This document shows, piece after piece, positions 1-5,848 of a DNA stretch of 5,848 nucleotides (position 1 is its first letter; each line of letters starts with the position of its first letter). Under the pieces are notes generated by a model that saw only the letters and a program-made list of their open reading frames with translations, searched no databases and was not told the origin of the DNA. Position numbers and translations under genes: made by a program. This DNA comes from a bacterium (lineage in GTDB: Bacteria; Planctomycetota; Planctomycetia; Pirellulales; Pirellulaceae): contig JAUIHJ010000542.1 of the NCBI GenBank assembly GCA_030432015.1, positions 1 through 5,848 on the forward strand, in the 5' to 3' direction.

Positions 1-166
1 ATCCAACATACGGATCACTGGCCTCGCCAATACGACCCCACCCGCCCGCGCGACACAACAGTTCGGCGGCCAACAGCGGCGAGAGACCCAACGCAACCGC
101 GGCCACGCGAAATAGAATTCGCATCAGCGGACGTTGGGAAATGCGGGATGGGGGCGAAGTCGACAT
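1..166 (-). CDS. N-terminal fragment of a membrane-anchored or exported protein, cut by the window edge
   Basis: Reading leftward from the ATG at 166-164, the frame stays open for 55 codons to the edge. The fragment begins MSTSPPSRIS, has arginines at residues 8, 12, 16 and 20, then a hydrophobic stretch at about residues 17-37 (with LFRVAAVALGLSPLLAAEL), and then GGWGRIGEASDPYVG. A basic start followed by one hydrophobic segment suggests a signal anchor or uncleaved signal peptide with the rest outside the cytoplasm. I see no clear signal peptidase or lipobox site. The DPYVG ending recalls, from memory, the start of planctomycete exported proteins with SGNH-hydrolase or TPR domains, but the fragment is too short to name a family. 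An in-frame GTG at 169-167 and an ATG at 124-122 (Met15) are alternative starts; I prefer 166. It lies 220 bases downstream of oleA on the same strand. Confidence 0.65.
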   Translation of the reverse strand, partial: MSTSPPSRISQRPLMRILFRVAAVALGLSPLLAAELLCRAGGWGRIGEASDPYVG

Positions 167-172
167 CACCTC

Positions 173-178
173 ATTCTA
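173..178 (-). promoter_or_regulatory. Possible -10 box (TAGAAT) for a leaderless message
   Basis: On the minus strand TAGAAT matches TATAAT at five of six bases. Six bases (GAGGTG) separate it from the ATG at 166, so the expected transcription start is the A of the start codon itself. No good -35 hexamer is seen 17-18 bases upstream. The GAGG in the spacer is only two bases from the ATG, too close for a standard Shine-Dalgarno site. A leaderless promoter is an inference; chance is possible. Confidence 0.3.
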
Positions 179-282
179 CGCTGACGGCGAACCATGTGCT
201 GCAGCTGAGTGGCGTCGTGTGCACGCGTCAGGGGGATGGTGCATGTTTGCGCCGCTGTAGTTGGGCGCGTGCGTCTGGCATG

Positions 283-310
283 GGGTTACAACGGACGCGC
301 CGGGTTACAA
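283..310. repeat. Direct repeat of GGGTTACAA, 19-base period, in the intergenic gap
   Basis: GGGTTACAA occurs at 283-291 and again at 302-310. The 10 bases between include ACGCGCC (295-301), which pairs with GGCGCGT at 264-270 as a 7-base inverted repeat around a 24-base loop. The gap from 167 to 386 holds no other structure I can support. The repeat lies 117-144 bases upstream of the minus-strand gene starting at 166, where an operator or regulator site could sit. No known motif is recognised. Confidence 0.5.
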
Positions 311-386
311 ATCGCGCAGTTTGAAATTCATGACAGCCCTGCGAGCCTGTCTCCGCGGGGCGCGAATCTGCGCTTCGTCCGGTCGA

Positions 387-1514
387 TTAACGGGCGAGCG
401 GCAATTCGTCGTCGACGTCGACATGCGTCGGTGCCAGCGGCGGGCTGTTGGACTCCACCAGTGCCCGCTGCCAGTTCACACCCAACATGACGCAATTGAT
501 TCCCGAGCCGATACCCAGCAGGCCAATGTTATCGTTCGCCGCGACGTGCCCCTGCTCGACACCGACCGCCATGGTGATCGGTAAGGCAACCGAACCGGTA
601 TTGCCGAGCCACTCCAGGGTGGAAAAATCTCGCGCTGGATCCAAGCCCAGCGATTCGAGCATCAGCTTGCGGTGAGCGGATCCGACCTGATGGCAGAAGG
701 TCTTCTGGATGTCCGAAACGCCCCATTCCGCTTCGCCTAGAAATCCTGCGAACGTGGCGGCGCCGGTGGCGACGCCTTCCCGCATCAATTGTTCCGCGTC
801 GGTCTGCATCAGGGGCTGCATGCCCGAGCCGACCGCCTCGTCCTGTCCGCTGTGGCAAAGCTGATGGAACCGAGTGTTGGCGCGGATTCGACCGACCTGG
901 AGCCGGTTATCCGTCTGGCTCAATTCGCGATCTGTGAGCAGCATGGCGCAGCTTCCTGATCCAATGGTGAGCGACGCGACGGCACTCTTGATTTGATGAC
1001 GCGTGAGCGATTCGTTGCGATTCAACGCGTCGATGGTGGTCTCGACCAATTGGCGGCTGCTCTCGGTGCCGACGACCAAGCCGGCGCGAATCTGTCCAAG
1101 CTCGATCATGTTGGCGATTTGAATCACGCCGTTGAGCAATCCCAGGCAGGCATTGGAAACGTCGTAGATGACACATTCGTCCGGCAGACCAAGGTGATGA
1201 TGCACCGTGCTGGCCGTGGCGGGCTCGAGGTAGTCGCGACAAACGGAGGCATGGATCAGCGCGCCAATGTACTTCTTATCGATGCCCGCCGCGGCGATCG
1301 CCAGGTCCGCGCTCTCGACGCTCTTCTCGCTGGGCATCACTCCCCGGTCCCAGAAACGCCGTTCGCGGATCCCGGTCATCAGCTCCAAACGACCTTCCGG
1401 AAGCCGAAGACGCTGATAAAGGGGCTGCAAACGTGTCTCGATGTCATCCGACGTCACCACTTCCTGGGGGAGCGTGTAACCAAACGACTCCAGACAGACA
1501 TTTCGATATCGCAT
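387..1514 (-). CDS. oleA: OleA-like acyl-CoA condensing enzyme (3-oxoacyl-ACP synthase III / thiolase superfamily)
   Basis: 375 residues from the ATG at 1514, ending with TAA. OleA performs a non-decarboxylative Claisen condensation of two fatty acyl-CoAs to a beta-keto acid, the first step of long-chain olefin synthesis. Visible features, numbered from this start: LQPLYQRL near residues 29-36, GIRERRFWD (48-56), CRDYLEPATAS with Glu97 (matching the OleA glutamate supplied across the dimer), the nucleophile in DVSNACLGLLNG (Cys123), CHQVGSAH (His275), LGNTGSVALP (Asn305) and LLGIGSGINC near the end. The glutamate and the RDYLEPxTAS context favour OleA over plain FabH. About 27 residues follow the last core strand (GVNW), ending in an acidic tail, which is longer than I remember for OleA. 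A GTG at 1523 would add three residues; ATG is chosen because family members begin like MRYRNV, although neither start has a clear Shine-Dalgarno. No OleB, OleC or OleD is seen here, so the product is inferred. Automatic annotation may call it FabH-like. Confidence 0.82.
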   Translation of the reverse strand: MRYRNVCLESFGYTLPQEVVTSDDIETRLQPLYQRLRLPEGRLELMTGIRERRFWDRGVMPSEKSVESADLAIAAAGIDKKYIGALIHASVCRDYLEPATASTVHHHLGLPDECVIYDVSNACLGLLNGVIQIANMIELGQIRAGLVVGTESSRQLVETTIDALNRNESLTRHQIKSAVASLTIGSGSCAMLLTDRELSQTDNRLQVGRIRANTRFHQLCHSGQDEAVGSGMQPLMQTDAEQLMREGVATGAATFAGFLGEAEWGVSDIQKTFCHQVGSAHRKLMLESLGLDPARDFSTLEWLGNTGSVALPITMAVGVEQGHVAANDNIGLLGIGSGINCVMLGVNWQRALVESNSPPLAPTHVDVDDELPLAR

Positions 1515-1564
1515 GGGGGACACATCACATGGGTAGCTGGCGGGGAGACTCGGACGAGGTATTC

Positions 1565-1593
1565 ACAATAACGGCTCGTCGCGGACTCGTAAA
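1565..1593 (-). promoter_or_regulatory. Weak sigma70-like promoter for oleA
   Basis: On the minus strand TTTACG (1593-1588) and TATTGT (1570-1565) are 17 bases apart, each matching four of six consensus bases. Transcription would begin near 1558 and leave a leader of about 44 bases before the oleA ATG. The spacing is ideal but the hexamers are weak, so this is only a candidate. Confidence 0.25.
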
Positions 1594-1648
1594 CCGGCGG
1601 GCAACCAAGTGGATGCCGGTCAGGGCGTCGCGAAATCCGGAATAATCG

Positions 1649-1671
1649 ACCCAAATTCGCGCGAAATGGGT
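1649..1671 (-). terminator. Hairpin just downstream of purN, possible weak terminator
   Basis: ACCCA (1649-1653) pairs with TGGGT (1667-1671), enclosing the perfect palindrome TTCGCGCGAA (1656-1665). The element begins about 20 bases past the purN stop at 1692. It is not followed by a T-run on the minus strand (CGATTATTCC follows), so it is not a canonical intrinsic terminator. It could slow polymerase, protect the 3' end, or be a protein-binding palindrome. Confidence 0.25.
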
Positions 1672-1691
1672 GGTGCACTCGGTCCGACGTG

Positions 1692-2333
1692 CTAGCCGGC
1701 ATCGATCCGCACGTGCCGGTCCTCAACGCGAACTCGTCCTTCGGAAATCAAACGCAGGGCCTGCGGAAACGCTTCACATTCAAGCGCGAAGACGCGCTGC
1801 TGCAGGGTTTCCGCCGTATCGTCATCGCGAACGTCGGTGACGGACTGCAAGATGATCGGACCGTGGTCGTACTGGTTGTCGACGAAATGGACGGTGCATC
1901 CACTGACTTTGGCGCCGTAGTCCAAGACGGCCTGATGGACGCGGAGCCCATAGAAGCCTTTACCGCAAAAGGCGGGAATCAGTCCCGGGTGAATGTTGAT
2001 GACACGATTTTCAAAGTCGGCGGGAATCGGCACAAATTTCAGAAAGCCACCCATCACGACCAGTTGCACACCCTGCTCACGGCAGGCTTGAAAAATCAGG
2101 TCGCTAAACGCCTCGTCGGAGTCCTGATCTTGCCTGCGGACGACCAGCGTCTTGATGCCGGCCTCTTCTGCGTAGCGCAGCCCTTTAGCGTGATCCGAGC
2201 TTGACACGACCAGCGTGATGTCCACCGGCAATGCCTGGTCGGCCACATGGTTCAGCAAGTTTTTGAGGGTCGTTCCGCCGCCCGATATCAGCACGGCAAC
2301 GGGTAGCCGCGTTTTCGCCGGCGTGTCACTCAT
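1692..2333 (-). CDS. purN: Phosphoribosylglycinamide formyltransferase (GAR transformylase 1)
   Basis: 213 residues, close to the 212 of the E. coli enzyme. PurN moves a formyl group from 10-formyltetrahydrofolate to GAR, giving FGAR in de novo purine synthesis, in the cytoplasm. The N-terminal phosphate loop LISGGGTTLKNLL is at residues 15-27; MGGFLKFVP (94-102) is the folate-side loop; INIHPGLIP supplies Asn113 and His115 of the catalytic trio, and VDNQYDHGPIILQ supplies Asp156. The stretch between the histidine and the aspartate is five residues longer than in E. coli (CGKGFYGLRVH), a form I recall from other bacteria. The ATG overlaps the ileS stop as ATGA, and no strong Shine-Dalgarno precedes it (GTGGTCGC is all that is there), so its translation probably depends on ribosomes finishing ileS. 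No purM, purH or purD lies beside it here. Confidence 0.95.
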   Translation of the reverse strand: MSDTPAKTRLPVAVLISGGGTTLKNLLNHVADQALPVDITLVVSSSDHAKGLRYAEEAGIKTLVVRRQDQDSDEAFSDLIFQACREQGVQLVVMGGFLKFVPIPADFENRVINIHPGLIPAFCGKGFYGLRVHQAVLDYGAKVSGCTVHFVDNQYDHGPIILQSVTDVRDDDTAETLQQRVFALECEAFPQALRLISEGRVRVEDRHVRIDAG

Positions 2334-5300
2334 GATGCGACCACTTTGACATAAAGCACCACGTTCGCTTCGCCGATCTCGTGTTCGACCCCATCGCAGC
2401 CGGCGAGCGTGGCATGCGAAACCTTGTCAGCGAGCGTCTCCGCGGTGAGGTAGGCGAGGTTGTCCTGGACGGCGGCTTGTAGCTCGGCGGAATCCGTCGC
2501 GAGACCGATTTCAATGCGGTCGGTAAAATCGCATTGCAACTGCTTGCGGCGATCTTGCACGAGTCGAACCAGGTCGCGCGCCAGACCTTCTCGCAGAAGT
2601 TCGTCGCTCAGTTCGGTTGACAACACCACGACGCATGACGTGCCTTGCGCCGCCGACCAACCCGGTTTGGCGTGCAAGCGTACCTGGATATCGTCGGTGT
2701 CCAGTTCGATCGTTTCGTCACCAACGTTCAACGTCACTTTGCCGGTGCTGTTCAGTTCGGCGAGCAGTCCGCCGCCATCGGTCTGGCTAAGGGTCTTCTT
2801 GACAGCGGGCATTAACTTTCCGACGCGAGGCCCCAATCGCTTGAAGTTCGGCTGCACTTCGTATTCGATGTATTTCTCCGCATCGGTCGTGTATTCGATC
2901 GCCTTGACGTTCAATTCGGTCCGCAGCAAGGCATCGTGTGCCTCCAGCCACGGTTGGTGCGTGTTGTCTGCCAGGATCACTTCGACTTTTGCCAACGGCT
3001 GACGCACCTTGAGTTTGGCATCCATGCGTGCGCTGCGGCCGAGCGAGGCGATTTCCCGCAGCAACCTCATCTGTGTGGACAACTGTTCATCCACGACGGC
3101 CGGGTCCCCGGTCGGGAAGTCGCACAGATGCACGCTGGGGAGTGCCTGGCCATCGAAGACGCTGGTGAGGTTCCGCCACAACGTATCCGACAGGAACGGC
3201 ACAAACGGGGCGACCAGCTTACAGGTCGACAGTAAACACTCGTATAACGTCCAGTATGCGTCGAGCTTTTCGGGGGATTCCTTGTCGCTAGCCCAGAACC
3301 GGTCGCGGCTGCGTCGCACATACCAGTTGCTCAACCCATCCACGAATTCATTGATCAACTGGCACGCGGCGAAGTTGTCGTAGGCGTCCATACGATCCAC
3401 GACGCCGGCGAGCGTGCGGTTCAATTCGCCCAGGACCCAGCGGTCAAGCTCGCCGCGTTCCGCCACCGGCCGATAGCCGCGGGCGGACGAAAACTCCGGG
3501 CCGTTGAGTTGGGCATCATCGGCAAGTGTTGCGCTTTCCGGCAACATCTGGCCGGGGTCGAAGCCATCGATGTTCGCGTAGATGACGAAGAAGCTATAAA
3601 CGTTCCAGAGCCGCAGCAGGAACTCCGGGATGCTTTCCTTGATGGAGTTTTCACTGTAACGGATGGTGGTCCAGGGCGCTTGCTTGGCAAAGAAGAACCA
3701 CCGCAGGGCGTCAGCGCCGTACTTGTCAAAAATCTCCGTCGGCTCGCGGTAGTTTCGCTTGCTCTTGGACATTTTCTGACCGTCTTCGCCCATCATCAGG
3801 CCCAGCACGATGCAGTTCCGATAAGGATGAGGGAACTCGATGCTTTCGGTATCCTCGGTGGGATGATCCTGATCACCAAACAGGAGCGTGCTGATGGCCA
3901 ACTGGCTATAGAACCATCCTCGGGTCTGATCGAGCGCTTCGCTGATGAAATCCGCCGGGAATTGCGCTTTGAATTCGGCCTGGCCCTGGTGCGGATAGCC
4001 CCATTGCGCAAAGGGCATGGCACCGCTGTCGTACCAGCAATCGATCACTTCGGTAACGCGTTTCATCCTGCCGCCTTCGGCGAATGGCGAGTCATAGCTC
4101 ACCTCATCGATGTACGGCTTGTGCACACAGAGGTCATCCGCGAGTTCCGGGTTGGCTGCTTTGGCGGCAGCCCAAACTTCGGTGCCGCGGATGCCCGGCT
4201 TGGCCAGCAGTTCGTCATAGCTGGACACGGCTTCCTGTTGACCGGTCTGGTCGCAAACCCAGATCGGCAAAGGGGTTCCCCAAAACCGTTCGCGCGAGAG
4301 GGCCCAGTCGACATTCGACTCCAGGAACTTCCCGAACCGACCGCCTTGAATGTGCTCCGGCAACCAGTTGATTTTCTGGTTGTTGGCCAGCATGCGGTCT
4401 TTGAACTCGGTGGTGCGAATGAACCAGCTCTGACGCGGGTACTGAATCAACGGATCCTCATCCGCTCGCCAGCAGAACGGATACTCGTGCAAATACTGAT
4501 CAAGGAGCAACAACAAGCCGCGCTCGCGCAACTCGCGGCAGATGTCTTTGTCTGCTTCCTTTACCCAGCGGCCCTGATAGTTGGGTGCTGCTGAAGTGAA
4601 TTTTCCGTCTGGACCCACCGCGCAGATCAGTTCGGGCCCCTGGCCAGCTTCGAAACGATTCTGGTCCGCGATCAACACCTCGTAGTCAACTTCACCGAAT
4701 GCCGGTGCCTGATGGACGGCGCCGGTGCCGCTGTCGGTCGTCACAAAGTCGGCGGGTAGAATTCGCCAGGCAACGTACTCCTGGCCGCCTGACTTGAGCG
4801 TCCCGGTGCGGTTGCCGGTGTCTTGATAATAGTAATCGAACGGGGGCAGATAACGACGCCCGATCAAGTCGCTGCCCTGGCAGGTGGACTCCACCGTCCA
4901 CTCCCGCTTGGCTTTAGCCGCGACTTGCTCGACCAGGTCGGCTGCCAGGATTAACTTTTCGCCGCTCTCCGCATCGATGACCGTGGCGTAGGTGAGGTCG
5001 GGGTGCACGGCGGCAAACTGGTTGCTAGGGAGTGTCCAAGGTGTCGTCGTCCACACCAGCAAGGTGATGTCGGATTTCTGGCCGGCGGCATCTAAGAGTG
5101 GGAATCTCACAAAAACACTTGGGTCCGCAACTTCGCGATACCCTTGGCCGACTTCGCCGGCGCTCAGTGCGGTGCCACCTTGCGCCCACCACCAGACGAT
5201 CTTGTGTCCCTGGTAGAGCAGTCCGCGATCGAAGAGTGTCTTCAGTGACCACCAGACACTCTCGACATAGCTCTTGTGGTAGGTCACGTAGGCGTCCGGC

Positions 5301-5731
5301 AAGTGAATCCAGAACCCCAATCGCTCGGTCAGTCGCTCCCATTCGCGCATATAGCGCCACACGCTCTGTTGGCACTTGTGGATGAACGGCTCGATGCCGA
5401 AGGCTTCAATCTCTTCTTTGGAATGAATCCCCAATTCTTTGCAGACTTCGACCTCGACTGGCAGACCGTGGGTATCCCAGCCCCCTTTGCGTTCGCAGAA
5501 ATAGCCCCGCATCGTGCGATAGCGGGGGAACAGGTCCTTAATGGCCCGGGTCAGGCAGTGCCCGGGATGCGGCATGCCGTTGGCCGTGGGCGGTCCTTCG
5601 TAAAACACGAAACGGGGTGCCCCGGCCCGACGTTCCAGTGACTTTCCGTAGATGTCTTGTTGCTTCCAGAACTCCAGAATTTCGTGTTCCAGATTGGGAA
5701 AGCTGGCGTCATTCGCGACCGGTTGAAACAT
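2330..5731 (-). CDS. ileS: Isoleucyl-tRNA synthetase, type 2 (eukaryote/Thermus-like)
   Basis: 1133 residues, cytoplasmic, joining isoleucine to tRNA-Ile with ATP. The class I catalytic fold starts with FYEGPPTANGMPHPGH (HIGH box HPGH, residues 55-58) and GWDTHGLPVE (84-93). The CP1 editing domain, roughly 190-420, has TTTPWTLPSN (228-237) and GTGAVHQAPAFGEVDY with Asp349, the residue that positions mischarged valine for hydrolysis. SWFIRTT (435-441), ALDQTRGWFYS and KMSKS (653-657) complete the catalytic half. The anticodon-binding part includes NWYVRRSRDRFW (802-813), and the C-terminal half has GPRVGKL and ELSDELLREGLARDLV. It lacks the C-terminal zinc finger of type 1 enzymes. Oddities: most zinc-site cysteines are replaced, and extra segments lie at about residues 620-634 and 727-760. 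The ATG at 5731 has AGGA three bases upstream and suits the family start. It is the first gene of a unit with purN. Confidence 0.97.
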   Translation of the reverse strand: MFQPVANDASFPNLEHEILEFWKQQDIYGKSLERRAGAPRFVFYEGPPTANGMPHPGHCLTRAIKDLFPRYRTMRGYFCERKGGWDTHGLPVEVEVCKELGIHSKEEIEAFGIEPFIHKCQQSVWRYMREWERLTERLGFWIHLPDAYVTYHKSYVESVWWSLKTLFDRGLLYQGHKIVWWWAQGGTALSAGEVGQGYREVADPSVFVRFPLLDAAGQKSDITLLVWTTTPWTLPSNQFAAVHPDLTYATVIDAESGEKLILAADLVEQVAAKAKREWTVESTCQGSDLIGRRYLPPFDYYYQDTGNRTGTLKSGGQEYVAWRILPADFVTTDSGTGAVHQAPAFGEVDYEVLIADQNRFEAGQGPELICAVGPDGKFTSAAPNYQGRWVKEADKDICRELRERGLLLLLDQYLHEYPFCWRADEDPLIQYPRQSWFIRTTEFKDRMLANNQKINWLPEHIQGGRFGKFLESNVDWALSRERFWGTPLPIWVCDQTGQQEAVSSYDELLAKPGIRGTEVWAAAKAANPELADDLCVHKPYIDEVSYDSPFAEGGRMKRVTEVIDCWYDSGAMPFAQWGYPHQGQAEFKAQFPADFISEALDQTRGWFYSQLAISTLLFGDQDHPTEDTESIEFPHPYRNCIVLGLMMGEDGQKMSKSKRNYREPTEIFDKYGADALRWFFFAKQAPWTTIRYSENSIKESIPEFLLRLWNVYSFFVIYANIDGFDPGQMLPESATLADDAQLNGPEFSSARGYRPVAERGELDRWVLGELNRTLAGVVDRMDAYDNFAACQLINEFVDGLSNWYVRRSRDRFWASDKESPEKLDAYWTLYECLLSTCKLVAPFVPFLSDTLWRNLTSVFDGQALPSVHLCDFPTGDPAVVDEQLSTQMRLLREIASLGRSARMDAKLKVRQPLAKVEVILADNTHQPWLEAHDALLRTELNVKAIEYTTDAEKYIEYEVQPNFKRLGPRVGKLMPAVKKTLSQTDGGGLLAELNSTGKVTLNVGDETIELDTDDIQVRLHAKPGWSAAQGTSCVVVLSTELSDELLREGLARDLVRLVQDRRKQLQCDFTDRIEIGLATDSAELQAAVQDNLAYLTAETLADKVSHATLAGCDGVEHEIGEANVVLYVKVVAS

Positions 5732-5734
5732 TGT

Positions 5735-5738
5735 TCCT
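5735..5738 (-). promoter_or_regulatory. Ribosome binding site for ileS (AGGA)
   Basis: The minus strand reads GCAGGAACAATG, so AGGA lies three bases before the ileS ATG. The spacing is shorter than usual, but this is the best-marked ribosome site in the window and supports the start at 5731. I found no convincing -35/-10 pair and no T-box-like leader in the 117 bases upstream that are visible. Confidence 0.4.
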
Positions 5739-5740
5739 GC

Positions 5741-5839
5741 TTAGCTCAAGGCCTTTTCAGCGCAAAGTAAATAGTCAATCGACTGGGGGCATTCGAAGTA
5801 CCCGGCTTCGTGCGCAAGAGCAGCCAGGCGACCCGAAAG
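5741..5839 (-). other. Protein-like open frame of 32 codons immediately upstream of ileS
   Basis: After a TGA at 5842-5840 the minus strand stays open for 32 codons to a TAA at 5743-5741, nine bases before the ileS ATG. The translation includes LAALAHEAGYFECPQS and IDYLLCAEKALS, which reads like ordinary protein with balanced charged and hydrophobic residues. However, no ATG, GTG or TTG lies between the TGA and the TAA; only a CTG is present. It could be the tail of an upstream gene shifted by a frameshift or sequencing error, a small ORF with a rare start, or chance. Another minus-strand frame is also open here, from the edge to a TGA at 5748-5746. Confidence 0.15.
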
Positions 5840-5848
5840 TCAGGTGGT

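Noticed and set aside
360..373. Small inverted repeat GCGC-GAATCT-GCGC just past the oleA stop
   Set aside because: The stem is only four bases with no T-run, too weak to call a terminator.
411..422. Tandem GTCGAC repeat
   Set aside because: It lies in the oleA 3' end and simply encodes the acidic DVDVDD-like tail.
209..584. Plus-strand open frames of 93 and 107 codons covering the gap before oleA
   Set aside because: They are arginine-rich, low-information translations running antisense into the oleA 3' end, with no ribosome site or family resemblance.
993..1571. 192-codon plus-strand open frame over oleA
   Set aside because: It is antisense to the conserved OleA-like coding sequence with no recognisable domain, so it is a shadow frame.
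1689..2204. 171-codon plus-strand open frame over purN
   Set aside because: It mirrors purN almost end to end, and the purN motifs fix the minus strand as coding.
3509..4594. 361-codon plus-strand open frame inside ileS
   Set aside because: It lies wholly antisense to ileS, whose product is recognised beyond doubt. Its translation shows no family motif and its length is explained by the codon pattern of the opposite strand.
5794..5810. CGAAG/CTTCG hairpin upstream of ileS, considered as a leader RNA or T-box element
   Set aside because: A five-base stem with a seven-base loop and no T-box or specifier-like features. Chance is the simpler explanation.
1..5848. CRISPR array, insertion sequence, tRNA or rRNA gene, or phage/defence island
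   Set aside because: I found no spaced repeats, transposase motifs, terminal inverted repeats, tRNA cloverleaf signals or defence-type genes. The window is housekeeping and lipid-metabolism sequence.

Overview
The window carries an ordinary, tightly coded stretch of bacterial chromosome with every supported gene on the minus strand. In transcription order (right to left) these are isoleucyl-tRNA synthetase (ileS), phosphoribosylglycinamide formyltransferase (purN), an OleA-like member of the FabH/thiolase superfamily, and the first 55 codons of a membrane-anchored or exported protein that runs off the left edge. The G+C content looks somewhat above half by eye. Poorly marked Shine-Dalgarno sites, an OleA-type enzyme and the particular form of IleRS suggest a planctomycete, perhaps of the Pirellula/Rhodopirellula kind. 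That placement is an inference from remembered family sequences and was not tested by search.

Region by region: 5732-5848 holds no gene I can name, but it contains a ribosome binding site for ileS and a protein-like open frame ending 9 bases before it. ileS fills 2330-5731. purN (1692-2333) overlaps its end by four bases (ATGA), so the two are almost certainly one transcript. A 177-base gap (1515-1691) follows, with a hairpin just after purN and a weak promoter-like pair before the next gene, so oleA may be transcribed on its own. oleA occupies 387-1514. A 220-base gap (167-386) with a 9-base direct repeat separates it from the truncated gene at 1-166, whose start has a -10 box placed as for a leaderless message.

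The genes do not form one pathway. IleRS charges tRNA-Ile, PurN adds the first formyl group in de novo purine synthesis, and OleA-type enzymes join two fatty acyl chains. The window shows no mobile element, CRISPR array, rRNA or tRNA gene, and no obviously new system. The most notable signal is inside IleRS: it is a type 2 enzyme in which six of the eight cysteines that bind two zinc ions in relatives such as the Thermus enzyme appear to be replaced, while the HIGH, KMSKS and editing motifs are intact.
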